Shown here: positions 1-10,745 of the stretch, piece after piece
Layout: each line of letters opens with the position of its first letter
Numbering within the stretch: the stretch's first letter is position 1
NCBI RefSeq assembly: GCF_002770725.1
Contig: NZ_NQVN01000001.1
Location: 310,001 to 374,000 of the forward strand
Length of the DNA stretch: 64,000 nucleotides
Source of the DNA: Pleomorphomonas carboxyditropha
GTDB lineage: Bacteria; Pseudomonadota; Alphaproteobacteria; Rhizobiales; Pleomorphomonadaceae
Reading direction: 5' to 3'
The notes under the pieces: generated by a model
What the model saw: the letters and a program-made list of their open reading frames with translations, nothing else
The model's database searches: none
Told to the model about the DNA's origin: nothing
Program-made: the position numbers and the translations under genes

Positions 1-26
1 CGGTGAAGGAAACGCTGGCCGAGTAG
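1..26 (+). CDS. 3' end of an unidentified gene
   Basis: The third forward frame reads V-K-E-T-L-A-E and then a TAG stop at 24-26, which is followed at once by AT-rich, repeat-bearing non-coding DNA. This looks like the last codons of a gene that begins before the window. Seven residues are too few to name a family. Confidence 0.3.
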
Positions 27-92
27 GCGGGGCCGGCGAGCAAGGTTGATGGAAAAATTATATAATTAAAACATATATATAAGCGTCACCCT

Positions 93-670
93 GCGTGCCC
101 GGGAATTTGCCCCGGGCACCAGTGCGCCGACCTATCCCTTTGTTCCCCATATATAAAGCTGTCATCCTCGCGCAGGCGAGGACCTCAGGCAGGACAAAGC
201 TCAACGCGGATATAGCGCTCCAGCAACGCAAGGCGCCCGATACGCCCCTCCTCGCCTTCTCGTCCCGAGGTCCTCGCCTTCGCGAGGATGACAATCCATG
301 GGAAGCGACGCGCTGGGCGGTGACGGCGTGACGGGAACGTTCGCGTACCCGGGCAAATTCCCTGGCAAGCTTGAGAAATAGCGTACCAGGGAATTTGCCT
401 GGGGTCCCAGTGTGCCGACCTATCCCTTTGTTCCCCCATATATATAATTCTGTCATCCTCGCGCAGGCGAGGACCTCAGGCAGAACAAAGCTCAACGCAG
501 ATATAGCGCTCCAGCAACGCTGGGGCGCCTGATACCCCCCCTCATCACCTTCTCGTCCTGAGGTCCTCGCCTTCGCGAGGATGACAATCCATGGGAAGCG
601 ATGCGCTCGGCGGTGATGGCGGGACAGGAACGTTCGCGTACGGGCAAATTCCCGGGCCAGCTTGAGAAAC
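93..670. repeat. Two tandem copies of a ~288-bp non-coding repeat
   Basis: Copy 1 is 93-380 and copy 2 is 381-670; they align end to end with scattered substitutions and small indels. Each starts with an (A/C)GGGAATTTGCC-type palindrome, carries an AT-rich ATATATA patch, and contains a pair of 25-nt inverted arms. The arms begin GTCATCCTCGCG and lie at 161-185 with 268-292 in copy 1, and at 452-476 with 561-585 in copy 2. Each copy ends AAGCTTGAGAAA or a close variant. One minus-strand frame stays open across both copies, but its translation simply repeats with the DNA, so I treat it as a by-product. Confidence 0.85.
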
Positions 671-748
671 TCCGCCTGGAAAGCGGCGGCAATGTTCATC
701 AAGTCATTGAAATGGCATGATCCCGCACATGCGAGACCGGAAATATTG

Positions 749-840
749 CGTCAGCGTGCCCGGGAATTTGCCCCGGGTACGTCATCCTACGCGAAGGCAT
801 GGGGCTCGGGCCGGAAGGGACAAGAGGCGGATATCGGGCG
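749..840. repeat. Truncated third copy of the 288-bp repeat
   Basis: Sequence from about 754 (GCGTGCCCGGGAATTTGCCC) repeats the head of copies 1 and 2. It then jumps to a GTCATCCTACGCGAAGGC segment at 781-798 that matches the inner arm, followed by a GATATCGGGCGCC tail resembling the middle of the unit. It lacks most of the unit and is a decayed or internally deleted copy. It lies just downstream of psuG (minus strand). Confidence 0.6.
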
Positions 841-898
841 CCTTTTCCCGGGCGGCAGGTATCGGGGCCGGCGAGCCGGCCCCGGACGTGTGTCTATC

Positions 899-1810
<912 letters not shown>

Positions 1811-2005
1811 CATGCCTCCGATTGTGGCCGCACGACAGGGCCACGGAGCGGGCACGCGACGTCGGCGGCGAGTGATGGATCTCCGAGCCATGCTCTATAC
1901 GACGAGACGACCGGTTTGCGAAAGAGGGAAGACGCGCCTTGGCGCCGAAGATGGAAATCTCCCTTGTCTTTCAAGGAGGAGCCCGTTGCTCTGGGGCTGC
2001 CGCGG

Positions 2006-2956
2006 CTAGGCTTCCGCCGTCTCGCCAGCCGCCAGGGCCGCCGCGACCACACCGGCCGGCAGCTCGCCGAGGGCGCCGGCAGTGGCGAGTGCGGCGCGGG
2101 CGGCCAGCATGCCGACACCGACGGCCAAGATCAGCGGAGCGCCCGCCGACAGCGCCAGTAGTAGGCCGGCGGTCTGGGCGTCGCCGACGCCGGTGACGTC
2201 GATCACCTCGGTCGGCCGCGGCGTCAGCTCGGTGATGCGGCCCTCGTCGAGGATGGCCAAGGGTTTCGAGCCACCGGTGACGACCGCCCGCCGGGCGCCG
2301 GCCGTCGCCAGCTGCTCGGCCGCCTCGGCCGGCCGGCCGACCGGATGGCCGACCAGGAGTTCCGCCGAAGGCAGGTTGCAGATGAACAGCGCGCCGGAGG
2401 CGACGAGCGGCTTGAGGCGCGGCGCCTTGGCTCTCGATATGGCGTCCAGCACCAGCCGGTCGCCATGGGCGTCGGCGAGCCGGCGGAGCTCGCCGGGGGC
2501 GAGATTGGCGTCGGCAAACACCAGCCGGTCCTTGTCGCCGCCGAGCGCCGCCGCCGGCAGCACGAAGCCGTCGTAGAGGCCGAGGTCGGAAATGGCCGAG
2601 ACGAGTTCGCCGGCCTCGTCGTGAATGGCGAGATAGGTGCCGGTCCGGCCGCCGCCGTCCACCAGCATCGCCGTGGTGTCGATGTCGGCCGCGACGAGCT
2701 CGGCCATGAGGTCGCGACCGGCGGCGTCGTCGCCGACCACCGACACGAAGCGACAGGGCGCCCCGGCCCGTCCGAGCAGCACCGCGACGTTGCGCGCCAC
2801 GCCGCCGGAGCGGCGCGTCACCATCCCCGGACAGGAGGTCGCCGGCTCGTAGGCGACGCCCGCCCGGCCGAGCACGTCCTGATGGCAGCCGCCGACCACC
2901 AGCAATGGTCGGAAGGCCTTGTTTCGATTCCCGGCGCCCAGCGCTTTTCTCCCCAT
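2006..2956 (-). CDS. psuK: PfkB-family carbohydrate kinase, probable pseudouridine kinase
   Basis: 316 residues from ATG 2956. PfkB/ribokinase fold: N-terminal [31 protein letters not shown] (the substrate-side glycine-rich segment) and the C-terminal anion-hole/catalytic motif DVTGVGDAQTAG, a variant of the usual DTxGAGD with the catalytic Asp kept. The frame stays open to 3130, but that stretch runs into the recA promoter region and has no family similarity. Substrate is inferred from the following psuG: phosphorylation of pseudouridine to the 5'-phosphate that PsuG cleaves. Divergent from recA. Another sugar/nucleoside PfkB kinase is possible. Confidence 0.82.
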   Translation of the reverse strand: MGRKALGAGNRNKAFRPLLVVGGCHQDVLGRAGVAYEPATSCPGMVTRRSGGVARNVAVLLGRAGAPCRFVSVVGDDAAGRDLMAELVAADIDTTAMLVDGGGRTGTYLAIHDEAGELVSAISDLGLYDGFVLPAAALGGDKDRLVFADANLAPGELRRLADAHGDRLVLDAISRAKAPRLKPLVASGALFICNLPSAELLVGHPVGRPAEAAEQLATAGARRAVVTGGSKPLAILDEGRITELTPRPTEVIDVTGVGDAQTAGLLLALSAGAPLILAVGVGMLAARAALATAGALGELPAGVVAAALAAGETAEA

Positions 2957-3046
2957 TTTCCGGCGTTTCGACCTGACCGGAACACGACGGGAACGAAACC
3001 AGACTTGCTTTTTTCTGTCAAGGACATAAATGCCGCTTGCCAACAG

Positions 3047-3061
3047 GAACAAATCATGTAC
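3047..3061. promoter_or_regulatory. Candidate LexA (SOS) box of recA
   Basis: GAAC-N7-GTAC lies 54 bp before the recA start codon. The alphaproteobacterial LexA box is GAAC-N7-GAAC (GTTC-N7-GTTC on the other strand), so one base differs in the second half. Position and half-site spacing fit SOS control of recA; no binding is shown by sequence alone. Confidence 0.5.
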
Positions 3062-3114
3062 ATTGGCCGGGAATTTGAAATCCCTGACCGGCCGTGAAAT
3101 AAGGAGCGAAGCCA

Positions 3115-4200
<1,086 letters not shown>

Positions 4201-4217
4201 AGTTCGGAAAGGCAGTG

Positions 4218-4616
4218 ATGCAGTTTCGCAATCCGGCCGGCGTGCATGCGCCGGTCGCCGCCTATAGCCACCAGGTCGAAGTGCCGGCGAATGCCCGCTG
4301 GCTGGCGCTGTCCGGACAGATCGGGCTGCGGCCCGACGGCACGGCGCCGGCCGATCCGGCGGAGCAATTCGAGGTGGCGCTCGCCAATATCCGCCGCAAC
4401 CTCGAAGCGGCCGGCATGCGGATCGCCGACCTCGTCAAGCTGACGATCTATCTGGCCGGCGACATCGACGCCGACCGCCGGCGGCAGGTGCTCGGCGCGT
4501 TTCTCGGCGATCACCGTCCCTGCATGACGCTGCTTTGCGTGTCGGCGCTGGCCGCGCCCGCCCTGAAGGTGGAGATCGACGCCTGGGCGGCGCGCGAGAC
4601 GCCGGAGAGCCGATAG
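4218..4616 (+). CDS. RidA/YjgF/UK114 family protein (enamine/imine deaminase type)
   Basis: 132 residues from ATG 4218, preceded by GGAAAGG. A GTG at 4197 that overlaps the recA stop would add seven residues and cannot be excluded. RidA-fold features are [10 protein letters not shown] near the N-terminus, [21 protein letters not shown] in the middle and [13 protein letters not shown], where the Arg matches the substrate-binding Arg of RidA (PARSCV in E. coli). Family members hydrolyse reactive 2-aminoacrylate-type enamines made by PLP enzymes. Probably co-transcribed with recA. Confidence 0.85.
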   Translation: MQFRNPAGVHAPVAAYSHQVEVPANARWLALSGQIGLRPDGTAPADPAEQFEVALANIRRNLEAAGMRIADLVKLTIYLAGDIDADRRRQVLGAFLGDHRPCMTLLCVSALAAPALKVEIDAWAARETPESR

Positions 4617-4965
4617 CGCCGGCGCGACGAAAGCGGCGATGCGGCGCGGAAATAGCGGCGTCGCAGTTCGGCGGCCGCCGCTGGACAGGCGGATGGCCGG
4701 CGGCTAAATAACGCTTTGCCTTGCCTGGAACCGATGTCGTCGGAGCCGGTCTGGCCTGCGCGTCCTTTCCGCCGGCGGCTGCCCCATAAGGCGCCATCCG
4801 GATTATCGAGACGAACCCCGCCGGCCGGTGCCCCTTCTGCGATCGCTCGACGCAGGGCTTTGGTTGCGGGAGCGTGCGAGCGGCTCGCGGAAAATGGGGT
4901 TCGGGCGGATCGGCTGTCGCGGGTGATGCGAGCGGTGCCGTCCCAGCGCAGGCAGGCGGATCGTC
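4617..4965. other. 350-bp gap ahead of alaS, no recognised element
   Basis: GC-rich sequence without a credible reading frame. It should hold the alaS promoter, but I cannot point to convincing -35/-10 boxes. A forward frame from 4716 reads straight through the alaS region out of frame and is a shadow. Confidence 0.5.
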
Positions 4966-7620
4966 ATGAGTGGTGTGAACGAGATCAGGAAGACCTTCGT
5001 CGACTATTTCGGCAGGAACGGTCACGAGGTGGTGTCGTCGAGCCCGCTGGTACCGCGCAACGATCCGACGCTGATGTTCACCAACGCCGGCATGGTGCAG
5101 TTCAAGAACGTCTTCACCGGCCTCGAGAAGCGCCCCTACAGCCGCGCCACCACCTCGCAGAAGTGCGTCCGCGCCGGCGGCAAGCACAACGACCTCGACA
5201 ACGTCGGCTATACCGCCCGCCATCACACCTTCTTCGAGATGCTGGGCAATTTCTCCTTCGGCGACTACTTCAAGGACCGGGCGATCGAACTGGCCTGGGG
5301 CCTGGTCACCAAGGAATTCGGCCTGCCGAAGGAGCGGCTGCTGGTCACCGTCTACTCCGAGGACGAGGAGGCGGCGACCTATTGGAAGAAGATCGCCGGT
5401 CTTCCCGAAGACCGCATCATCCGCATCGCCACCTCGGACAATTTCTGGGCGATGGGCGATACCGGCCCCTGCGGCCCCTGCTCGGAGATCTTCTTCGACC
5501 ACGGCGACCACATCTGGGGCGGCCCGCCGGGCTCGGCCGAGGAGGACGGCGACCGCTTCATCGAGATCTGGAACCTCGTGTTCATGCAATACGAGCAGTT
5601 GTCGAAGAGCGAGCGCGTGGCGCTGCCGCGGCCGTCGATCGACACCGGCATGGGTCTCGAGCGCATCGCCGCCGTGCTGCAGGGCGTCCACAACAACTAC
5701 GACATCGACCTGTTCCAGGCGCTGATCCGCGCTTCGGTCGAGGCGACCGGCGTTGCCGCCGAGGGCGAGCGCCTCGCCTCGCACCGCGTCATCGCCGACC
5801 ATCTGCGTGCCTCGAGCTTCCTGGTGGCCGACGGCGTGCTGCCGTCCAACGAGGGGCGCGGCTACGTGCTCCGCCGCATCATGCGCCGGGCCATGCGCCA
5901 CGCCCACCTGCTCGGCGCCGAGGAGCCGCTGCTCTATCGCCTGGTGCCGGCGCTGGTGCGCGAGATGGGCCAGGCCTATCCGGAGCTGGTGCGCGCCGAG
6001 GCGCTGATCACCGAGACGCTGAAGCTCGAGGAGAGCCGGTTCCGCCGCACGCTGGCGCGCGGCCTCGGCCTGCTCGACGAAGCGACCGGTGGGCTCGCCC
6101 AGGGCGCCAGCCTCGATGGCGAGACGGCCTTCAAGCTTTACGACACCTACGGCTTCCCGCTCGACCTGACGCAGGACGCGCTGAAGGCGCGCGGCATTGG
6201 CGTCGACACTGACGGGTTCGCCGCCGCCATGGAGCGGCAGAAGGCCGAGGCGCGCGCCAACTGGGCCGGCTCGGGCGAGGCGGCCACCGAGACCGTCTGG
6301 TTCGGCCTTCGCGAGAAGGTCGGCGCCACCGAGTTCCTCGGCTACGACACCGAGAAGGCCGAGGGCGTCGTGGTGGCGCTGGTCAGGGACGGCAAGGAAG
6401 TCGCCGAGCTCAAGGCCGGCGAGACGGGCTCGCTGATCGTCAACCAGACGCCGTTCTACGGCGAATCGGGCGGTCAGGTCGGCGATGTCGGCGCGATCTC
6501 CGGCGCCGGGTTCCGGCTGGCGGTCACCGACGTCGCCAAGAAGGCCGACGGCCTGTTCGTGCATCAGGTGACCGTCGAGGACGGCGCCGTGAAGGTCGGC
6601 GAGCCGGTCGAGCTCTCGGTCGATCACGCCCGCCGCTCGCGCATCCGCGCCAACCATTCGGCGACGCACCTGTTGCACGAGGCGCTCAGGGAGGTGCTCG
6701 GCAAGCACGCGGCCCAGAAGGGCTCGCTGGTGACGCCCGACCGGCTGCGCTTCGACTTCTCGCACCCGAAACCGATGGACGAGAAGGAGATCGCCGAGGT
6801 CAGCCGCCTCGCCAACGCCATCGTGCTGCAGGACGGCCCGGTGACCACCCGCCTAATGGGCCAGGAGGAGGCGATCGCCGAGGGTGCCATGGCGCTGTTC
6901 GGCGAGAAATACGGCGACGAGGTGCGCGTGGTCACCATGGGCACGGCGCTCGAGGGCGAGAAGGCCGGCAAGACCTACTCGACCGAGCTCTGCGGCGGCA
7001 CGCATGTGTCGCGCACCGGCGAGATCGGCCTCGTCCACATCCTGTCGGAAAGCGCGGTGGCGGCCGGCGTGCGCCGCATCGAGGCGCTGACCGGCGACGG
7101 CGCCCGCGCCTATTTCGAGGACCAGGAAAAGACGGTGCGCAACGTCGCCCGCGAGCTGAAGGTGCCGGTCGGCGACGTGGTCGATCGCGTGGCGGCGCTG
7201 GTCGAGGAGCGGCGCAAGCTGGAGCGCGAGCTCGCCGAGGTCAGGCGCAAGCTCGCCATGGGCGGCGGCGCGGCCGCCGACGAGGTGACGGAGATCGCCG
7301 GCGTCAAGTTCCTGGGACGGGTGGCCGAGGGCGTCAGCCCGAAGGACCTGAAGGGCCTCGTCGACGAGGGCAAGGCCAAGCTCGGTTCGGGCGTGGTGGC
7401 GCTGGTCGGCGTCTCCGAGGACGGCAAGGCCGGCGTGGTGGTCGGCGTGACGCCGGATCTCACGGCGCGCTTCTCGGCCGTCGATCTGGTGCGCGTGGCG
7501 TCCGAGACGCTGGGCGGCAAGGGCGGCGGCGGCCGGCCGGACATGGCGCAGGCCGGCGGCCCGGATGGCGCCAAGGCGGCGGAAGCGCTCGCCGCCGTCA
7601 GGGCGGCGCTGGGAGGCTGA
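4966..7620 (+). CDS. alaS: Alanine--tRNA ligase
   Basis: 884 residues, full length. Charges tRNA-Ala and clears mischarged Ser/Gly. N-terminal class II catalytic domain ([35 protein letters not shown]). Editing domain zinc/active-site residues lie in [12 protein letters not shown] (HxxxH) and [13 protein letters not shown] (CxxxH). It ends with a DHHA1/C-Ala domain with glycine-rich [16 protein letters not shown]. Start ATG 4966 with GGCGGA upstream. Followed by hairpin repeats and a strong terminator. Confidence 0.98.
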   Translation: MSGVNEIRKTFVDYFGRNGHEVVSSSPLVPRNDPTLMFTNAGMVQFKNVFTGLEKRPYSRATTSQKCVRAGGKHNDLDNVGYTARHHTFFEMLGNFSFGDYFKDRAIELAWGLVTKEFGLPKERLLVTVYSEDEEAATYWKKIAGLPEDRIIRIATSDNFWAMGDTGPCGPCSEIFFDHGDHIWGGPPGSAEEDGDRFIEIWNLVFMQYEQLSKSERVALPRPSIDTGMGLERIAAVLQGVHNNYDIDLFQALIRASVEATGVAAEGERLASHRVIADHLRASSFLVADGVLPSNEGRGYVLRRIMRRAMRHAHLLGAEEPLLYRLVPALVREMGQAYPELVRAEALITETLKLEESRFRRTLARGLGLLDEATGGLAQGASLDGETAFKLYDTYGFPLDLTQDALKARGIGVDTDGFAAAMERQKAEARANWAGSGEAATETVWFGLREKVGATEFLGYDTEKAEGVVVALVRDGKEVAELKAGETGSLIVNQTPFYGESGGQVGDVGAISGAGFRLAVTDVAKKADGLFVHQVTVEDGAVKVGEPVELSVDHARRSRIRANHSATHLLHEALREVLGKHAAQKGSLVTPDRLRFDFSHPKPMDEKEIAEVSRLANAIVLQDGPVTTRLMGQEEAIAEGAMALFGEKYGDEVRVVTMGTALEGEKAGKTYSTELCGGTHVSRTGEIGLVHILSESAVAAGVRRIEALTGDGARAYFEDQEKTVRNVARELKVPVGDVVDRVAALVEERRKLERELAEVRRKLAMGGGAAADEVTEIAGVKFLGRVAEGVSPKDLKGLVDEGKAKLGSGVVALVGVSEDGKAGVVVGVTPDLTARFSAVDLVRVASETLGGKGGGGRPDMAQAGGPDGAKAAEALAAVRAALGG

Positions 7621-7624
7621 TCCT

Positions 7625-7728
7625 AGAGCATTTCCGGCGAGAACAGGTTCGCCGGAAATGCTCTATCTCTTTGAATAGGCGCAATTTCGGACGCAAAACC
7701 GGTTCCCACTTTTGCTGAAATTGCTCTA
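7625..7728. repeat. Perfect 16-bp hairpin plus a dispersed AACCGG hairpin element
   Basis: 7625-7640 (AGAGCATTTCCGGCGA) pairs perfectly with 7649-7664. It is followed at 7681-7728 by a second imperfect hairpin with arms GCAATTTC and GAAATTGC around a AAAACCGGTTCCCACTTTT core. The second element belongs to a family with further copies near 14919, 18135 and 48951. Location just behind alaS suggests mRNA 3'-end hairpins or a small mobile repeat. Confidence 0.7.
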
Positions 7729-7745
7729 GCAGCTGGCACAAATAT

Positions 7746-7785
7746 ACGCCCGTCCGAGCGGTGGCTCGGGCGGGCGTTTGTCTTT
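7746..7785 (+). terminator. Terminator after alaS
   Basis: A 14-bp stem (ACGCCCGTCCGAGC with GCTCGGGCGGGCGT, one G-U pair) with loop GGTG is followed by TTGTCTTT. It is placed between alaS and the convergent PadR gene and may serve both strands. Confidence 0.8.
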
Positions 7786-7798
7786 GGCGGGAGGCTGC

Positions 7799-8416
7799 TC
7801 AGATCTGCTCGATCTTGCGGGCCGTGTCGTCGAGCAGCTCGGCCAGCGCGTCGATCTGCGCCGGCGTCAGCGCGGCGCTCTGCGTCTTCAGGCGAAGGGC
7901 GAGGCGCAGGTTCTCGACGGCGCGGATGAGGCGCGGATCGCGCTCGGGCCGGCGGTCGGAGCCGGCCTCGGCGAAGCGGGCAAGCACGGCGTCGATGGCG
8001 GCGCGGTTCTCCTCGACGGTGGCGCGGCCGGCGTCGGTGGCGGCGTAGAGCTTCTTGTTGCCCTCGGCGCTCATCACCTCGATCTGGCCGGTCTCCTCGA
8101 GCAGCGTCAGCGTCGGATAGATGACGCCGGCGCTCGGCGCATAGGCGCCGCCGGTGCGCTCCTCGATCTCCTTGATGATCTCGTAGCCGTGGCGGGGCTG
8201 CTCGGCGATCAGCGCCAGCACGACGAGGCGCAGCACGCCGTTGTCGAAGAAGCGGCCGCGGCCGAACGGACCGCCGCGATGGCCGGGGCCATGACGGTCG
8301 GGGCGCTCGCCGCGCTCGCCCCAGAGGGGGCGGCCGAAGGGCCCCCGGCCGCCGGTGGCGCGGCGGTCGTCGTCATGGTCGTGGAAGCCGTGGGGGAAGT
8401 GGAATTTATGGTGCAT
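7799..8416 (-). CDS. PadR-family regulator with His-rich N-terminus (NfeR/YqjI type)
   Basis: 205 residues. The first 50 are rich in His, Asp, Gly and Arg (MHHKFHFPHGFHDHDDD and more), followed by a PadR winged helix (FFDNGVLRLVVLALIAEQPRHGYEIIKEIEE and APSAGVIYPTLTLLEETG) and a helical C-terminal dimer segment. This layout matches E. coli YqjI/NfeR, a nickel/iron-responsive repressor, so metal sensing is inferred. No ferric reductase gene is adjacent; the divergent neighbour is an acetyltransferase. An inverted pair of TTAGATATA-like sites lies in the upstream gap. Confidence 0.85.
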   Translation of the reverse strand: MHHKFHFPHGFHDHDDDRRATGGRGPFGRPLWGERGERPDRHGPGHRGGPFGRGRFFDNGVLRLVVLALIAEQPRHGYEIIKEIEERTGGAYAPSAGVIYPTLTLLEETGQIEVMSAEGNKKLYAATDAGRATVEENRAAIDAVLARFAEAGSDRRPERDPRLIRAVENLRLALRLKTQSAALTPAQIDALAELLDDTARKIEQI

Positions 8417-8735
8417 GTCTAGTTCCTGTTAGATCGTGATGTGATTAGATATATCGAAACTGAGTCGGATTGCAAGGGGCAATTTCGTCGATGGCGGACT
8501 CTTCGGGGAGAATTTTCGTCCTGCATCGGCATACGGCCGATCTGAAATTGAGTAAGCAATTGAAATATAATTATATTTTTCCGTTCTCAAAAATCCGTGT
8601 GCTTCGATGAAAAGGGGTGAGCGCAGAGGGTGCCTGTATCCGCAACAAGGATCGGCTATATCTAAACTTGGTTTTGGATGCCGGTCGGCGGGCTATCGGA
8701 GTCGCGTGTCCGGCCGGCGATAGGGGAGACGGCAA
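8417..8735. promoter_or_regulatory. Divergent AT-rich promoter region with paired TTAGATATA sites
   Basis: 319 bp between two divergent genes, clearly AT-richer than the surroundings. TTAGATATAT lies at 8445-8454, next to the PadR start, and its complement TATATCTAA at 8657-8665, nearer the acetyltransferase. The two could be operators, one for each promoter. No gene is seen here. Confidence 0.4.
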
Positions 8736-9221
8736 GTGACCTCTGGCGCGGATATGGTCATCGGCGAGATGGCCGGCGACGAACGCGAGACGGTGATCGC
8801 ACTCTGGTCGCGCTGCGGCCTGACGCGGCCCTGGAACGATCCCGAGGCCGATGTGGCGCTGGCCGAGGCGACCGAGACAGCGACGGTCCTGGTGGCGCGG
8901 GCCGGCGGCAGCATCGTCGGCGCCGCCATGACCGGGCACGACGGCCATCGCGGCGCCCTCTACTATCTCGGCGTCGATCCTCGGTGCCGCCGCGACGGCA
9001 TCGGCCGCGCGCTGGTTGAGGCGGCCGAGGCCTGGTGCCGGTCGCGCGGCGCGCCGAAGATCAATCTTCTGGTCCGCAGCGAGAATCAGGCCGTGCTCGC
9101 CTTCTACACGGCGCTTGGCTATCTGCCGACCGACAGCATTTCGCTCTATCGCACGCTCGACCCGGAGCGCGCGGCGCGCGAGCGGGCCGAGAAGGCCGCC
9201 TGGGCGGCGGCGCGCGGCTGA
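8736..9221 (+). CDS. GNAT acetyltransferase, YpeA-like
   Basis: 161 residues from GTG 8736, preceded by GGGGAG. The N-terminus LWSRCGLTRPWNDPEAD and the block GHDGHRGALYYLGVDPRCRRDGIGRALVE closely follow E. coli YpeA, including the RxxGIG acetyl-CoA pyrophosphate loop. AFYTALGY is the C-terminal GNAT motif. Substrate is unknown. An ATG six codons on is an alternative start. Divergent from the PadR regulator, which may control it. Confidence 0.82.
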   Translation: MTSGADMVIGEMAGDERETVIALWSRCGLTRPWNDPEADVALAEATETATVLVARAGGSIVGAAMTGHDGHRGALYYLGVDPRCRRDGIGRALVEAAEAWCRSRGAPKINLLVRSENQAVLAFYTALGYLPTDSISLYRTLDPERAARERAEKAAWAAARG

Positions 9222-9507
9222 CGCAGCCGGCTTGCATGCGGGCTGCCAACGGTACCAACTAAAGTCTAGTCGGGGCAGTTTTTCGCCAAGTCATTGAATG
9301 GAACGTGATAATTGTTTCACAGAGTGGAAAGTCGGCGTGGCGATTCATCGAGGGTGATGTTTTCACGTGTTACTACGACTAAGTAGAAATAAACCGTATA
9401 GCAAAATTTAAGCATGATACGCTTTGGTTGGAATTGAATTCGCAGCTTGAACGGTTCGCTCCGATCCCGCGGCGGGGGAGGCGATCCGGAATGTCGGAGG
9501 CCAATGC

Positions 9508-9768
9508 ATGCTTGCGCTCGAACTGGTGCTTGTGCTGGTCGTGGCCGGCCTCGTCGTCGGAACGCAGTTCCGGGTATTCGCCATGGCGCCGCTGGCGCTT
9601 GCGGCCTGCGCATGCGCCTTCCTGGAGGCCGTGACCATCGGCGCCTCCGGCCCGCGCGTGGCGTTGCATATCGCCGAGGCGGCGATCTTCTTCCAGGCCG
9701 CCTACGCCCTTGGGGCCATGCTGGTCCATTGGCGGCGGCCTTTCCTGCCGATGCGGCCGCGCGTCTGA
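9508..9768 (+). CDS. Small membrane protein of unknown function
   Basis: 86 residues with two or three hydrophobic segments (LALELVLVLVVAGLVVGT; MAPLALAACACAFLEAV; IAEAAIFFQAAYALGAML) and a short basic tail (HWRRPFLPMRPRV). GGAGG lies 10 bp ahead of ATG 9508. It stands alone after a 285-bp AT-rich gap (9222-9507) in which I see no gene. I do not recognise the family. Confidence 0.6.
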   Translation: MLALELVLVLVVAGLVVGTQFRVFAMAPLALAACACAFLEAVTIGASGPRVALHIAEAAIFFQAAYALGAMLVHWRRPFLPMRPRV

Positions 9769-9868
9769 AGGATGCTCTCGCGGGCCTCCTTGTCTGATAT
9801 TTTATGCTGACATATTTTGGCAGTAGACCGTCATAAGCTGCTCATCGCCAGGATGCGAGGAGATGCCG

Positions 9869-10237
9869 ATGGTCACGCCCACCTATTATCTGCTGCACGT
9901 CGCCGATCCCGAGAAAAGCAGCGGCTTTTATGCCGGGCTGTTCGGCCGGCCGCCGGTCGAGACCTCTGCGACCTTCGTGTTGTTCGTCCTCGACGGCGGC
10001 ATCAAGGTGGGGCTGTGGTCGAAAGCCACCGTCGAGCCGGCGACCGGCGGAGCGCCGGGTGCGCTGGAGATCGGCGTAGCCCTGAAGGCGCCCGCCGAGG
10101 TCGATGCCTTTCACGAAAGCTGGCTAGCGCGCGGCCTGCCGGTGCTCCAGCCGCCCACCGACATGGATTTCGGCCGCAGCATGATGGTGAACGATCCGGA
10201 CGGCCATCGCATCCGCCTCTTCGCCGTCACCATGTGA
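9869..10237 (+). CDS. VOC-family (glyoxalase/bleomycin-resistance fold) protein
   Basis: 122 residues. One betaalphabetabetabeta repeat pair with YYLLHVADPEKSSGFYAGLFG at the N-terminus and MVNDPDGHRIRLFAV at the C-terminus, typical of the vicinal oxygen chelate fold. The canonical Glu in the last strand position is not evident (RLFAV rather than E), so metal-dependent catalysis is uncertain; a binding or resistance role is possible. GAGGAG abuts ATG 9863, so the second ATG (9869, spacing 6) is the likelier start. Confidence 0.78.
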   Translation: MVTPTYYLLHVADPEKSSGFYAGLFGRPPVETSATFVLFVLDGGIKVGLWSKATVEPATGGAPGALEIGVALKAPAEVDAFHESWLARGLPVLQPPTDMDFGRSMMVNDPDGHRIRLFAVTM

Positions 10238-10299
10238 CGGACGATTCGAAAGGCCCGCCGGCTGCGGTCCGGCGGGCGCATGGCTTTTCCGGCCGCGCT

Positions 10300-10476
10300 T
10301 CAGCCGTTGTCCTCTGTGGGGGCCGTCGGACCGTTCTTCTTGATCGATTCGATGGCGTTGATCGCCGAGGCCTTGGACTTGTAGCCCTCGGTCCAGAAGA
10401 TGGTCTCGCCATTGTACTTGAAGTAAGCGACGTATTCGTCGGCCTTGTTCTTCTTGATCTCGAACTTGTGCGCCAC
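10300..10476 (-). CDS. YegP-like DUF1508 protein
   Basis: 58 residues: MAHKFEIKKNKADEYVAYF, then NGETIFWTEGYKSKASAINAIESIKKN. This is the single-repeat form of the DUF1508 fold (E. coli YegP has two). GTG 10476 is preceded by GGAGG with a 7-nt gap, which outweighs the longer open frame to 10623. Function is unknown. It is 270 bp downstream of icd on the same strand. Confidence 0.8.
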   Translation of the reverse strand: MAHKFEIKKNKADEYVAYFKYNGETIFWTEGYKSKASAINAIESIKKNGPTAPTEDNG

Positions 10477-10580
10477 GTCTACCCCTCCGGTTGGCGGCGA
10501 GCCCGCAGAAGAACGGGCCGGCCTCGAAATCCAGGACGGGCTGCCCGGCATATCCAGCGCTGCCGTGGCATGAGAGCAAT

Positions 10581-10617
10581 GCCCGCCCGTCATGAGAGTA
10601 TTGGCAGACGGGCGGGC
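10581..10617 (-). terminator. Hairpin downstream of icd
   Basis: Perfect 11-bp arms GCCCGCCCGTC / GACGGGCGGGC with a 15-nt loop, about 130 bp past the icd stop. The following minus-strand sequence has only a weak T content, so it may be a pause or processing hairpin rather than an efficient terminator. Confidence 0.45.
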
Positions 10618-10745
10618 TGTCATCGGTCTTCAAGTAGGAAAGCCGCCGTCATCCTCATCAATCTTTCCGGACCGCCGCCAGTCAAACCAAGAGCGACGGA
10701 CCGTTTCCGATCCGCCGCCCGATGTATTCGACCGGGATGACCGGC

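Noticed and set aside
58..702. 214-codon minus-strand frame across the tandem repeat
   Set aside because: Its translation is two copies of the same ~96-residue unit that follow the DNA repeat, with low-complexity phrases (SSRRRGPRDEK) that vary with the palindromes. No protein family fits.
4435..6765. 776-codon frame antisense to alaS
   Set aside because: Shadow of alaS; no homology and no ribosome site.
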